This document shows positions 1 to 7,853 of a DNA stretch of 64,000 nucleotides, piece after piece. Each line of letters opens with the position of its first letter. Position 1 is the first letter of the stretch. The position numbers and the translations under genes are program-made. The notes under the pieces are model-generated. The model was not told the origin of the DNA and ran no database searches. It worked only from the letters and a program-made list of their open reading frames with translations. This DNA comes from Falsiphaeobacter marinintestinus (lineage in GTDB: Bacteria; Pseudomonadota; Alphaproteobacteria; Rhodobacterales; Rhodobacteraceae): contig NZ_VOGO01000008.1 in assembly GCF_007923355.1 (NCBI RefSeq), positions 1 to 64,000 on the forward strand, written 5' to 3'.

Positions 1-734
1 CGCTGACCGACAAAGGCGCGATCAGCTTTTCGCCGCCCGGCGGGCTGCAAATGGACCCGGTCTATCTTCCGCCACCGGAAGGCGTTGTTTCCCGTATGGT
101 CGAGATTGGCACAGAAGGCTATCGTGGCAGCACGCTGGCCGTGCATCTGGGGTATTCACTGTTCCGGGTCATCGCGGGCTTCCTCGCGGGGGCGATTGTT
201 GGCATTCCACTGGGGTATGCGATGGGGTTGAATGGCTGGTTCCGTGGCTGGTTTGACCCGATAGTCGAATTCATGCGTCCGGTGCCTCCGCTGGCCCTGA
301 TCCCTTTGATCATCATCTGGTTCGGCATCGGTGAGACCGGCAAGATCATTCTGTTGTTCCTGGCTGCCTTGTGGATCATGGCGATTGCAGCACGGTCAGG
401 CGTTTCGGGCGTGAACATCACCAAGGTACACGCGGCCTATTCGCTGGGGGCCAGCAAGTGGCAGATCATGCGCTATGTGATCGTTCCAAACTCGCTGCCC
501 GAAATCTTCACCGGCGCTCGTGTTGCGATGGGGGTTTGTTGGGGCACCGTTGTGGCCGCTGAACTGGTTGCCGCTTCGGAAGGTGCCGGCATGATGATCA
601 TGGTCGCGTCCAAATTCACCCTGACGGACATCGTGTTGATGGGCATCATCCTAATCGGGGTAATCGGCTTTGGCATCGACATGCTGATGCGATGGGCCGA
701 ACGTATCCTGGTCCCGTGGAAGGGCAAATCCTAG
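1..734 (+). CDS. ABC transporter permease, TauC/SsuC type (5' partial)
   Basis: Inner-membrane permease of a taurine/sulfonate/nitrate-type ABC importer. The frame is open to the window edge and an in-frame Met at 51 is probably internal, so the N-terminus is missing. Several hydrophobic helices surround the BPD_transp_1 coupling loop (EAA-type, around SLGASKWQIMRYV), and the segment RPVPPLALIPLIIIWFGIGE is typical of TauC/SsuC. The ATPase and binding protein would lie to the left. The substrate cannot be told from the permease alone. An intrinsic terminator follows at once. Confidence 0.88.
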   Translation, partial: LTDKGAISFSPPGGLQMDPVYLPPPEGVVSRMVEIGTEGYRGSTLAVHLGYSLFRVIAGFLAGAIVGIPLGYAMGLNGWFRGWFDPIVEFMRPVPPLALIPLIIIWFGIGETGKIILLFLAALWIMAIAARSGVSGVNITKVHAAYSLGASKWQIMRYVIVPNSLPEIFTGARVAMGVCWGTVVAAELVAASEGAGMMIMVASKFTLTDIVLMGIILIGVIGFGIDMLMRWAERILVPWKGKS

Positions 735-756
735 AACATTGCGACGTAACAGTTCT

Positions 757-786
757 AAACAGGCCCTCTTCGGGGCCTGTTTTTTG
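757..786 (+). terminator. Intrinsic terminator after the ABC permease
   Basis: A 9 bp GC-rich stem (AACAGGCCC / GGGCCTGTT) with a short loop, followed by a T run at 779-785. It ends the transporter operon just before the island boundary. Confidence 0.85.
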
Positions 787-850
787 TTAGAGGAGTGCGT
801 TCCTCGCTTTCGACTGCGCCGGCGTGTTTGTAGCAAGTCTTCAGGTGCAT

Positions 851-896
851 TTGGCGACCCCGGCAGGATTCGAACCTGCAACCTGCCCCTTAGGAG
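851..896. repeat. Left attachment site (displaced tRNA 3' end)
   Basis: It is identical to 15782-15827 for 46 bp, starting with the complement of the tRNA CCA end and running through the T arm to the anticodon loop. Identity stops at 897. It cannot form a tRNA because the 5' half is absent. It marks the left end of the island and the original downstream flank of the tRNA. Confidence 0.92.
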
Positions 897-1412
897 TTAG
901 TATATGGTTATATTAAATCTATTTATATCAAATAATTAGCAAGATCGTGCTATGGCTGTGCTTGCTTTTGCGGATGAAGTCAATGATTTGAATGCTATCC
1001 AACTTTTTGGTAGAATCTTCAATGAGTTGGTTTGAATCATCCTCGCACAGCCCCTGTGTTTGAACACAACACCAACCTTTAAATCGCCAACTGGACCCAA
1101 TTTGACTGACGAGCAGACGTCACAGTGTTGCCGCAGAAGCGTGGTGAGCGTCGGTTTTGAACTACAGGTTCAGCTGATCGATGCTGCAAACTGGAATGAT
1201 GTTTGAAAAGCCCGCTCTGTGGGGAGACTGCCTTCAAATTCGACGACACGGTCCTGCGTCAAGGATTTTTGCTTTGTGCCTATGAGCTGGCGAGGGGAGT
1301 ACAAAAAACTGAGATGGCATTATGGGTCATTGCCACGGATTCGTTACAGTGGCATGATGGGCTACGTGGTTTGTCAATAGATTTATGCAATCTAGTGACG
1401 TGGGAGGCAAAA
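897..1412. other. Left-end intergenic stretch of the island
   Basis: This is AT-rich with no convincing gene. An open frame from a TTG at 1203 continues into the next gene, but it has no ribosome site and the next gene has a strong one at 1402-1407. The stretch holds a pair of GTGCT motifs at 947 and 958 (see the repeat entry) and presumably the promoter of the 1413-2689 pair. Confidence 0.6.
947..962 (+). repeat. Paired GTGCT motif, possible integrase arm site (left)
   Basis: GTGCT occurs at 947 and 958, 11 bp apart and about 50 bp inside the left attachment repeat. The same 11 bp spacing and orientation occur in two pairs at the right end (15619/15630 and 15691/15702). The arm-site role is inferred. 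Confidence 0.45.
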
Positions 1413-1919
1413 ATGGAAAATCAGGTTTTGGAAACAAACCTTTGTGAAGATGCCATTTTGGAGTGGCAACGCACCCAATACGTCCATGATCAACGGAACC
1501 ATTTCGACATTCTGTCTCTGCACAAGCAAGACAGGCTAAAGCACTACGCGATGCACATGGCCAAATACGCTGGTAGGGTTGCTCGTGGTGCCCGCGAGGC
1601 TAAGTCTATTGAGCGTACATTTACTGACGCTCTTTTGGTATCCTTAAGCGCGGCCAACACCCTTCATCAAAGACTATCGTACACCCCGAACCAATCCAAT
1701 GAAGTTTTTCTGTATCGAATAACTGATGCTGCTGGTCGGATGAATGATGCATGTGAAAAAATCGATCATTTGGAACCATTCCTCGATCAGGTGACTATTG
1801 GAAATCAAGACATTTTTAACTGTTTGTTGGACTTAGCTACTGAAAGAAATTTCAATCCTGAAAATGCACTTGAGCACCGCCGGAAAGAGTTATCTGACCG
1901 CCATTTTTATATTCGCTGA
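1413..1919 (+). CDS. Small helical protein, possibly MazG-like, paired with dCTP-deaminase-fold protein
   Basis: 168 residues, predicted mostly helical. The ATG at 1413 is preceded by GGGAGG at 1402-1407, which decides it over upstream in-frame TTG codons. Residues 39-57 (QDRLKHYAMHMAKYAGRVA) and 66-83 (acidic E67, D72 in SIERTFTDALLVSLSAAN) resemble the helices of MazG-like NTP pyrophosphohydrolases, but the full acidic motif is not clear. The stop overlaps the next start (TGATG), so the two proteins are probably made in a coupled way. If MazG-like, it would act on nucleotides like its neighbour. Codon use is AT-rich. Family assignment is tentative. Confidence 0.6.
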   Translation: MENQVLETNLCEDAILEWQRTQYVHDQRNHFDILSLHKQDRLKHYAMHMAKYAGRVARGAREAKSIERTFTDALLVSLSAANTLHQRLSYTPNQSNEVFLYRITDAAGRMNDACEKIDHLEPFLDQVTIGNQDIFNCLLDLATERNFNPENALEHRRKELSDRHFYIR

Positions 1920-2689
1920 TGGCTTTTTGGGGACGTGCAGATTGGGAACTTCGCGGTAAAAGCGAAGATATTGTCTCTCCTTGGAAGGACAACCGCCTGG
2001 AGGAAGCTGGATATAGGCTTTCTGTAGGCCATGAATACTACACGAATAAGGGTGATGGCGGAGAAATCAAGCAGCTCGATTCAGGTGGTGCATTTGTTGT
2101 TGGGCCCGGCGAATTTGTTTTCATCCTCACGGAAGAAAAACTTACTATCCCTCTTGATTGCATAGCATTTGTTTCTGCCCGGGCGACTACCAAATTTAGG
2201 GGGCTGGTTAACGTGTCCGGCTTTCAAGTTGACCCAGGTTACACTGGAAAATTTATCTTCGCGATGTTCAACGCTGGTCCAACTAACATTCACCTCAAAC
2301 GTGGTGACGACATATTCTCTATTTGGGCTGCTGATCTCAAAACTGCTTTAGTGCCTGAATTTGAAGGAACTGACACGATCCCCGACGGGCTGAAAAGCAT
2401 TCCTACAAACATAATAAACGGAATTTCTTCAAAAGCACTGACAGCCTACCAAGTGAACGAAAGCGTAGCAGCACTTCAAAAAGACTTGCAATCCACTAAG
2501 GAAACATTGACCTACCTCAAGGTTGCAGTCGGAATAATATTTGGCGTTGTTCTATTCGTGCTTGGGCCTACTGTAAGAGACGGTGTTAGCAATTTCATTT
2601 CTGGCCTAAATGTAAATACTGAAAAAACCTTGACGACTCCAGTTAATGTTACCAACGAACCCCCTCAACCCACTCCCTCAACACCTTAA
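1919..2689 (+). CDS. dCTP deaminase/dUTPase-fold protein with coiled coil and membrane segment
   Basis: 256 residues. Residues about 25-142 match the Dcd/dUTPase fold: PGEFVFILTEEKLTIP (63-78), an Arg-containing SARATTK segment (86-92) and GFQVDPGYTGKF (101-112). D105 and Y108 sit where dUTPases carry catalytic Asp and stacking Tyr. In Dcd the next strand carries the catalytic Glu (LEFYN), but here it reads FAMFN with A115, so classical dCTP deamination looks unlikely. Residues 178-200 look like a coiled coil, 202-217 are a hydrophobic helix, and a Pro/Thr-rich tail follows. A membrane-tethered nucleotide sensor or phosphatase is the inference. It is coupled to the gene before it. Confidence 0.72.
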   Translation: MAFWGRADWELRGKSEDIVSPWKDNRLEEAGYRLSVGHEYYTNKGDGGEIKQLDSGGAFVVGPGEFVFILTEEKLTIPLDCIAFVSARATTKFRGLVNVSGFQVDPGYTGKFIFAMFNAGPTNIHLKRGDDIFSIWAADLKTALVPEFEGTDTIPDGLKSIPTNIINGISSKALTAYQVNESVAALQKDLQSTKETLTYLKVAVGIIFGVVLFVLGPTVRDGVSNFISGLNVNTEKTLTTPVNVTNEPPQPTPSTP

Positions 2690-2805
2690 ACTTCGCACGT
2701 TTCGGGGCGGATGCAGAATCCACGGGCATCACTTGGAAATCCATTTCTTGTCACGTTCATCTGCCATTTGGGGATCGTTTAAAACGAATGTGAAAACCTA
2801 ACAGG

Positions 2806-3024
2806 CTAGCCAGCTTTGTTGGTGAGTAGCCGCTTTCGATCGTTTCGGTTGCAGGCTTCCACAAACAGCTGAGAAACCCGCGCATTCATTTCTGCCACTT
2901 GGTAGGTGCTTTCACGCAGTTTAGCTTTAGCAACATCTGCATCACTGATTTGCCCAAGCAAAAGCATTCTAACCAAGGCTTCTATCTCACTGGTATCAGC
3001 ATCGATTTCTAATGAAATTTTCAT
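2806..3024 (-). CDS. Small hypothetical island protein
   Basis: 72 residues, acidic N-terminus (MKISLEIDADTSEIEALVRM) and a basic, helical C-terminus. It is last in a leftward run after 3610-3879 and 3071-3535. No known domain was recognised and the ribosome site is weak, but the composition is protein-like. Confidence 0.5.
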   Translation of the reverse strand: MKISLEIDADTSEIEALVRMLLLGQISDADVAKAKLRESTYQVAEMNARVSQLFVEACNRNDRKRLLTNKAG

Positions 3025-3070
3025 TGGGAACCATCGGTCAGCCCAGGCGTCGACAACTGGCTAGCGAGGG

Positions 3071-3535
3071 TCATGCTTTGCTTTCCTTAGGTTTTGGGCG
3101 CTGCCCGGTCGGTTTGTTCCGCCTTGAAACCATCTGCTCCAACTGATCATCAAGTTCCCCTGCAATCACAGCGGATCGGATCGTTTGCAGCGCATCAACC
3201 AAGTTGGAAATCTCGCCTACTTCGATTGAATTCTTGTCCTCAAGCAAGGGCAGTTCCTTTGCGCCATCACGCAATGTGATCATCCAAGCACCAGTATGAT
3301 GTTGCCACCACCACTTGCGAACTGCGCGTTGTTCGGTGATTTGTTGGCGCTCACCATCTTCGCCACGAACCCATTTACGGATGTCTTCAAGGAATTCTTC
3401 GTCCTTGAGTTCGGCCTCTGCTGCTTGGATTTGCAGGTCTAGCTTACGGATCAGGTTAAGCCGTTTTCGCGCAACTGGTGATACTGGTTGCTTGCGGGAT
3501 GAACTTGAAAGGGAAAGCTTGGAAAGGTGGGTCAT
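3071..3535 (-). CDS. Hypothetical island protein (DUF6641-like)
   Basis: 154 residues. The ATG at 3535 follows GGAG about 8 bases upstream. A longer frame to 3655 would overlap the secreted-protein gene and has no ribosome site. The basic Ser-rich N-terminus is followed by a charged helical segment (about 25-65) and a Trp-rich patch (KWWWQHHTGAWMI). From memory it resembles DUF6641 proteins of integrative islands, which have no known function; a profile search is needed to confirm. It is probably co-transcribed with its neighbours. Confidence 0.65.
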   Translation of the reverse strand: MTHLSKLSLSSSSRKQPVSPVARKRLNLIRKLDLQIQAAEAELKDEEFLEDIRKWVRGEDGERQQITEQRAVRKWWWQHHTGAWMITLRDGAKELPLLEDKNSIEVGEISNLVDALQTIRSAVIAGELDDQLEQMVSRRNKPTGQRPKPKESKA

Positions 3536-3609
3536 AGCATGATCTCCATTTTGAACATGCCATGACCAACTAAAGCCGTCTGATTGTCGGGACGACCGTT
3601 TTGTGATGC

Positions 3610-3879
3610 CTACTCCGTCGCTGGTAAGATCAGAAGAAACCGTTGTTCTCCACAACCACCGAATGCTTCCAGTGGAAAATTGGCTTCAGCTTGCGCTTGT
3701 GCCGCGATGGAAGGTTCATTTTGAATGTCCTCCAACTGTTGCAGAACCTGCCGTTCCTCTTGTGTCAGCGGTTCTAACTGATGGATCGTTGGCGCACTTG
3801 GGCATTCATTTGATGCCTGTTGTGCGGAAAGTGCGCCTGCAAGCAGTACGCCGAGAAGTGCTATTGCAATAAGTTTCAT
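3610..3879 (-). CDS. Small secreted protein of unknown function
   Basis: 89 residues. A clear signal peptide (MKLIAIALLGVLLAGALSAQ) is preceded by AGAGGAC at a good distance. The mature part has a Glu/Gln-rich helical centre and cysteines near both ends (NECPS, FGGCGEQ) that could form a disulfide. First gene of a leftward run of three; no family recognised. Confidence 0.65.
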   Translation of the reverse strand: MKLIAIALLGVLLAGALSAQQASNECPSAPTIHQLEPLTQEERQVLQQLEDIQNEPSIAAQAQAEANFPLEAFGGCGEQRFLLILPATE

Positions 3880-3929
3880 GGGAGTCCTCTTTGGTTGCGG
3901 TGTGCGTCAACGCTAAAGAAGCAAAGCCG

Positions 3930-4109
3930 ATGGATATTGTGCACAAATGGCCCAAAGCCATGCAAATTTGGCCCAAGCTCAGCGGCCTTGGCGCTGACTT
4001 AACTGCAGCAGTAGTTTCACCTGATTTTGAGGACGACCGTTTTGTGGAGGTTAAAATCACAAGCCATGATCCGGCGTACGAATATCGACAAATGGAGATT
4101 TGCCACTAA
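3930..4109 (+). CDS. Possible 59-residue protein
   Basis: A short open frame from an ATG at 3930 encodes a Trp/Pro- and acid-containing peptide (KWPKAMQIWPKLSGLGADL near its start). No good ribosome site and no family recognised. It fills the gap between two divergent genes and could equally be non-coding promoter sequence. Confidence 0.25.
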   Translation: MDIVHKWPKAMQIWPKLSGLGADLTAAVVSPDFEDDRFVEVKITSHDPAYEYRQMEICH

Positions 4110-4144
4110 GCTGGGTCAACCACTTATTGGATAGGTCAGAGACA

Positions 4145-4591
4145 ATGAAAATTCCGAAGTCTTGGGAAGAATTCCCACAAGCATTCTTTCATGACAATCA
4201 GCGCCTATTCAAAGGCCTGCTAACTCAGCCTGTCCATGGTCATTTTCAAAGCCTTGACTTCTATGGGCCATCTGCGTGTCGAACAGAGATCCTTTTACCA
4301 GATGCTGAAAGCAAAGGTTCGGAGTTGGTTACTCTTGAAAATGCCAAGCCATCTGTTCGACATACCTTTTGGTGCACTGATCGAACCAAATTTGGCTCTG
4401 TAAAGCTCAGTCAAATTGCCAATGACAGAATCGTTGAAGCGTACTATCTGCCGGAAGATGATGCTTATGCTTTAGTTGGCATGGTTAGGCGTCAGTTTCT
4501 AAAAAGCCAATTCGGGGCCCAGTTCAAGCAGGCATTAACGGATGCAAGTGGCCCAGATCTATCTTTAGAAACATTCAAACTACGTGTTTGA
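4145..4591 (+). CDS. Hypothetical island protein
   Basis: 148 residues from the ATG at 4145 (MKIPKSWEEFPQAF); an in-frame ATG at 4100 is less likely because MKIPKSW looks like a natural start. Soluble, mixed alpha/beta, no signal peptide or known motif. Its 3' end overlaps the convergent gene 4575-4943 by 17 bases. Confidence 0.55.
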   Translation: MKIPKSWEEFPQAFFHDNQRLFKGLLTQPVHGHFQSLDFYGPSACRTEILLPDAESKGSELVTLENAKPSVRHTFWCTDRTKFGSVKLSQIANDRIVEAYYLPEDDAYALVGMVRRQFLKSQFGAQFKQALTDASGPDLSLETFKLRV

Positions 4592-4943
4592 CAGCATCAT
4601 CTCCAAGCCCTTCGACCACTTGGCTCAAGCTTAACTCAACGCTGATCGTCGAAACCAATTGCTCCAGTTGCTCATATGCTTGGTTTAGGTTTTCCGCATA
4701 GGGTTTGCGAAAATGCGGGTTGCCAAGGAACGTGCCCAAAATGGTTTTCGTTACCGTTAGCAGTGTTTCCAGCACACGTCTGCTTGGTCGTCGATCCCGC
4801 GCCGTCATGCAGGAATAATAGCTTGGTTCGCATCCAAGAATGCGGCGAGAAAACACCGCTTGGGATCGCACCAGATTATTTCGGCGGTATATGTGGAATG
4901 CATCTTGCAGGATGCTGCTGGAGTTAAACTCTTCGTATCTCAT
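4575..4943 (-). CDS. Small helical island protein (DUF6626-like)
   Basis: 122 residues from the ATG at 4943, preceded by AAAGGACC; an in-frame ATG at 4973 lacks a site. The segment SQAVFSRRILGCEPSYYSCM followed by DRRPS resembles, from memory, DUF6626-type helical proteins often found in proteobacterial islands and possibly DNA-binding. The C-terminal half is a long amphipathic helix. Leftward like the 5003-5569 gene, with about 60 bases between them. Confidence 0.6.
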   Translation of the reverse strand: MRYEEFNSSSILQDAFHIYRRNNLVRSQAVFSRRILGCEPSYYSCMTARDRRPSRRVLETLLTVTKTILGTFLGNPHFRKPYAENLNQAYEQLEQLVSTISVELSLSQVVEGLGDDAVKHVV

Positions 4944-5002
4944 TGTTGGTCCTTTGCTGTGGGCAACACGCAAATGCTGCCCACATATTTATCCAACTGC
5001 TG

Positions 5003-5569
5003 TTAGGATGTGCTGATCGAAGGGCGGTTTGCATCCAAACTCGCAAGCACTTCGTTTACATCCACACTTTGGGCAACCGGCGCTGGTTCCAACTCAAAGT
5101 TTGACCCGAAATAATCCGGAGACTTCTTGCCTTGCTTGTCTTTAAGGCAATGGTTCAAGGGAAACTCTTCCCGTAAGTGCATGTTCCGTTCATCGTCAAA
5201 CATCAGAACCACGCAATGGTTCGTTTGTGTGTTGAAAAACACCGCGCCATCCACGAATTGCTTCTGGCGCTCGATCAATTCAAACATCTGGCCCATCACG
5301 ATGTTGGGAATATGGGCTTGGCCCCAACCAAGCTGGTCACACAGTTCGACAATCAACGTCTCAAACAGACTAGAGTTTTTGGGATCGATGACGACCGGAA
5401 AATGTTCTAATGCGGCTAGGTCCACATGCAGACGTAGATTGTCCGATGGAAACTGCACTGAGCCATTGAACACAAATCGATTGATCTGCTTAGGGCCAAT
5501 GCCCTTGCCGTACCTTGGATTGTGCCACAAACGCACGACGGTCTTATGATAAATAGTTTTTGAAGGCAT
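5003..5569 (-). CDS. Hypothetical island protein
   Basis: 188 residues. The ATG at 5569 has AGGAG about 7 bases upstream and is preferred over an upstream frame to 5650 without a site. Basic N-terminus (YHKTVVRLWHNPRYGKGIGP), then an alpha/beta body and an acidic tail. No family recognised. It is likely co-transcribed with 4575-4943; the repeat-rich region lies just upstream. Confidence 0.6.
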   Translation of the reverse strand: MPSKTIYHKTVVRLWHNPRYGKGIGPKQINRFVFNGSVQFPSDNLRLHVDLAALEHFPVVIDPKNSSLFETLIVELCDQLGWGQAHIPNIVMGQMFELIERQKQFVDGAVFFNTQTNHCVVLMFDDERNMHLREEFPLNHCLKDKQGKKSPDYFGSNFELEPAPVAQSVDVNEVLASLDANRPSISTS

Positions 5570-5689
5570 ATTTTTCTCCTGTTTCTTGTTTTTATTGGGC
5601 CGCACTAATCCTGCGGCCTTTGCCTTTTCGCCCCTTTTGTTCAGGGCCATTTTTCGGAGTTAGCTGTTTCGGTCACTTCTGTTGGGTTG

Positions 5690-5875
5690 CTGCTGTTGCA
5701 GACGAGTTTCATCCCAAAAGAAGAAGAAAAACGAGTTCCCGTTGCGGTCTCCGTTGCCTGTTGCCAGTCACAGTTTCCGTTACAACGGAGTAACTCGTTA
5801 CCTGTAACAGCAACAGCAACCGAAACTCATTTCCTTCGTTCTTCATCGGCGACTGTAACTGTCAAAGTAACTCCA
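5690..5875. repeat. Palindrome- and repeat-rich non-coding region
   Basis: This lies between two leftward genes. Imperfect inverted arms GGTTGCTGCTGTTGCAG (about 5693-5709) and CTGTAACAGCAACAGCAACC (5802-5821) flank degenerate hexamers (GTTCCC, GTTGCG, GTCTCC, GTTGCC, GTTGCC, GTTTCC, GTTACA). GTAAC or its complement GTTAC occurs at 5779, 5790, 5797, 5804, 5855 and 5867. No gene is convincing here. It may be a regulatory site or replication origin; this is inference. Confidence 0.5.
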
Positions 5876-6021
5876 CTTCTATTTAGTCAATTCGCAGCAG
5901 CAGAACCGTCTTTTAGGGGCAAACGAGCCAGAAGAATGCCTACTTGGTTGGTAGCAATAGAAATGAACGCAAAGCTATGAATACACTATCGTCGACGATA
6001 GGCTTTTTAAACCAACTGACA

Positions 6022-6965
6022 TCAGGGAGTTGGAATATTGCCCTTCGAGATTTGTTCAGCAATGAAGGGCCATGAAAACTCAGAGACAAATGGCCGATTG
6101 GCGTCTGACAAATCCACCTCCTTAATGGGAACCTGTTCGTCGGATCCGTCCTCAAAACCGATCTTGTCCATTTGGTCTGCTTGGGGAAATCCATACGCGC
6201 CGCCCATTCTGAAATGCGCAATGCCGTTAGCAAACGCCCACTGGTTTGCACTTCACCATCTCGCCCGGATTTCGGCTTTTCTCTAAACTTTTTGGTGATC
6301 TCAATGTCTAACTGAGACAGCTTAGAGTTCTTGTCATTCGACTTCAGCAGGGCCTGCTTCCTCACCGCATACAGCAGTATCTTGAATGTTCTCAGCTCCA
6401 TTTTGGTTTTGCGCATCACATATTTGGCGGCTGGTTTTCGTTGCCCAACCTGTGCGAAGGCTAAGTCAAGCTGCTGGCGAACCAGTTTTTGCATATCTCG
6501 TTTGTTGCCCGTTAAAGGCACGGCCAAGAATGCCACATCTGGGAAAAGTTGATTGGCATAATCATTGGTCCAAAACTCTCCAAACTTCTCGTAAAGGTCA
6601 TTGAATTCTCGCAGGTGTTCGGTGTCAGTTTGCGTCAACGAAGAAATTGCCAACCCTTGCTGCCTTTTGATCAAGGACGGTTCTGGTGTGATCGAAGTGT
6701 CAAGTTTGTGTCGGGCTCTACGAAACCACCAATCTTCCATTGATGTTTTCCATACCTCCCCGAAATCTGCGTAGACTTCATTAACGCGCTCAAAGTCATT
6801 GGGAAATTGAGTAGCTTTGGGAAGCGGCCCAACCGCAGCAAGGTGTGCCAATCGATATGTGGGGCTGATCTGCAAGAACCAATATAGATACGGCAAAAGG
6901 CGCTGGCGCTTTACTTGAGCGCGGAAAATCGTCGAATATTCACCTTTTTTTGTGTTATAAATCAA
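6022..6965 (-). pseudogene. Hypothetical island gene with an apparent frameshift
   Basis: The first ~238 residues read from a TTG at 6965 and contain a basic, aromatic N-terminal region (VKRQRLLPYLYWFLQISPTY). In that frame the sequence after about 6230 turns into Arg/Ser/Leu-rich text ending at 5940. The -1 frame gives a natural-looking continuation (GIAHFRMGGAYGFPQADQM) to a stop at 6022, and an in-frame stop at 6253-6255 bounds the shift to about 6225-6255. A one-base loss or a sequencing error fits; no slippery heptamer is obvious. Start is also unsure. Family unknown. Confidence 0.5.
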
Positions 6966-7107
6966 AAGCTTAAGTTCCCATTTCTGTTGAACGCAAAACT
7001 AACGCATCTGAGCGAACATCCTAAAAATCTCATGTTGGCTAGGTTCTGGCTGTCGGCGGCGATCGTCTTCGGCACAACCAAACTCAACCAACGAAAGTGA
7101 GACAGTT

Positions 7108-7851
7108 ATGACCATATCTAACACGTTAACCGCTGATCAAGTTCAGCAACAGCTTGATCAACTCGAGAAGAATCGCCTGAATTGGGAGCAAGGTGCTTAC
7201 AAGAAAAGCAACTCTGCACTTGCTGTGATCTTGCAGGGCTGCTTTGATCTTCTGCGGCAAACTGAAGGCAATATTCAGTTGCGAAAGCAAATAACCAATG
7301 CGCTCAAGTCGAAGAATATCACATTCAACGAGGGCACCAGCATGGAAACCCGTGTTGTCCGTTTTGTCTTCGGAGATTGCGGCAATCGGGTTTTCATCTA
7401 CGCTCGGGTACTGAAGGCTGCACTAGCCAAAAAGTCGGAAAAAGATAGCATGGAAACATGGCTCGCCGAACAAGGCGGTGTCGACAATGTTGCCAGCACT
7501 AAATCTAACGGTGGCGCTACCCGCGACAAGTTGATCGAGCTTGCGGAGGCCCATTTCGATGAGACACCTGCTATTGTCGATCTGGACGAAGTGCTGGATC
7601 AACTTGCACCTTCATCAGCCGCGACCAATTCTTACTCGCTTGCTCTATTGCGAACTACTTCTGACGGAAAGCAGGGAATTGTATATGGCACCAGCAATCA
7701 AACACTGGTTAAGTCGGTTCTCGCTAAAGCAGCAAAAGAAGCAAATCTTCACCAAAACACTGTCGCCGAGAACGCTGATGCCAAACAAGCAAAAGCGCAA
7801 TCTCAGGCGATTGATGATGCACTAGATGCCCCATCAGAAAGTGAGGTGTAG
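7108..7851 (+). CDS. Hypothetical protein partnered with AAA ATPase
   Basis: 247 residues, soluble. The N-terminal half is helical with a conserved-looking core (ETRVVRFVFGDCGNRVFIYA); the middle is acidic and the Ala/Glu/Lys-rich tail (after about 200) probably disordered. No enzyme motif recognised. The gene ends two bases before the ATPase start, so it is almost certainly its operon partner; a role as adaptor or DNA-binding partner is inference. Confidence 0.65.
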   Translation: MTISNTLTADQVQQQLDQLEKNRLNWEQGAYKKSNSALAVILQGCFDLLRQTEGNIQLRKQITNALKSKNITFNEGTSMETRVVRFVFGDCGNRVFIYARVLKAALAKKSEKDSMETWLAEQGGVDNVASTKSNGGATRDKLIELAEAHFDETPAIVDLDEVLDQLAPSSAATNSYSLALLRTTSDGKQGIVYGTSNQTLVKSVLAKAAKEANLHQNTVAENADAKQAKAQSQAIDDALDAPSESEV

Positions 7852-7853
7852 TC

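Noticed and set aside
851-896. A second tRNA gene at the left end
   Set aside because: Only the 3' half is present; after 896 the sequence diverges, so no cloverleaf forms.
1203-1412. A 5' extension of the 1413 gene from TTG 1203
   Set aside because: No ribosome site at 1203 and a strong one (GGGAGG) just before the ATG at 1413.
1919-2689. Calling this gene an active dCTP deaminase
   Set aside because: The deaminase Glu position holds Ala (A115).
5687-5980. 97-codon plus frame in the repeat region
   Set aside because: Val/Ala/Thr alternation comes from the hexamer repeats; no ribosome site.
6225-6255. Programmed -1 frameshift
   Set aside because: No X-XXY-YYZ slippery heptamer or clear downstream structure in the right phase.
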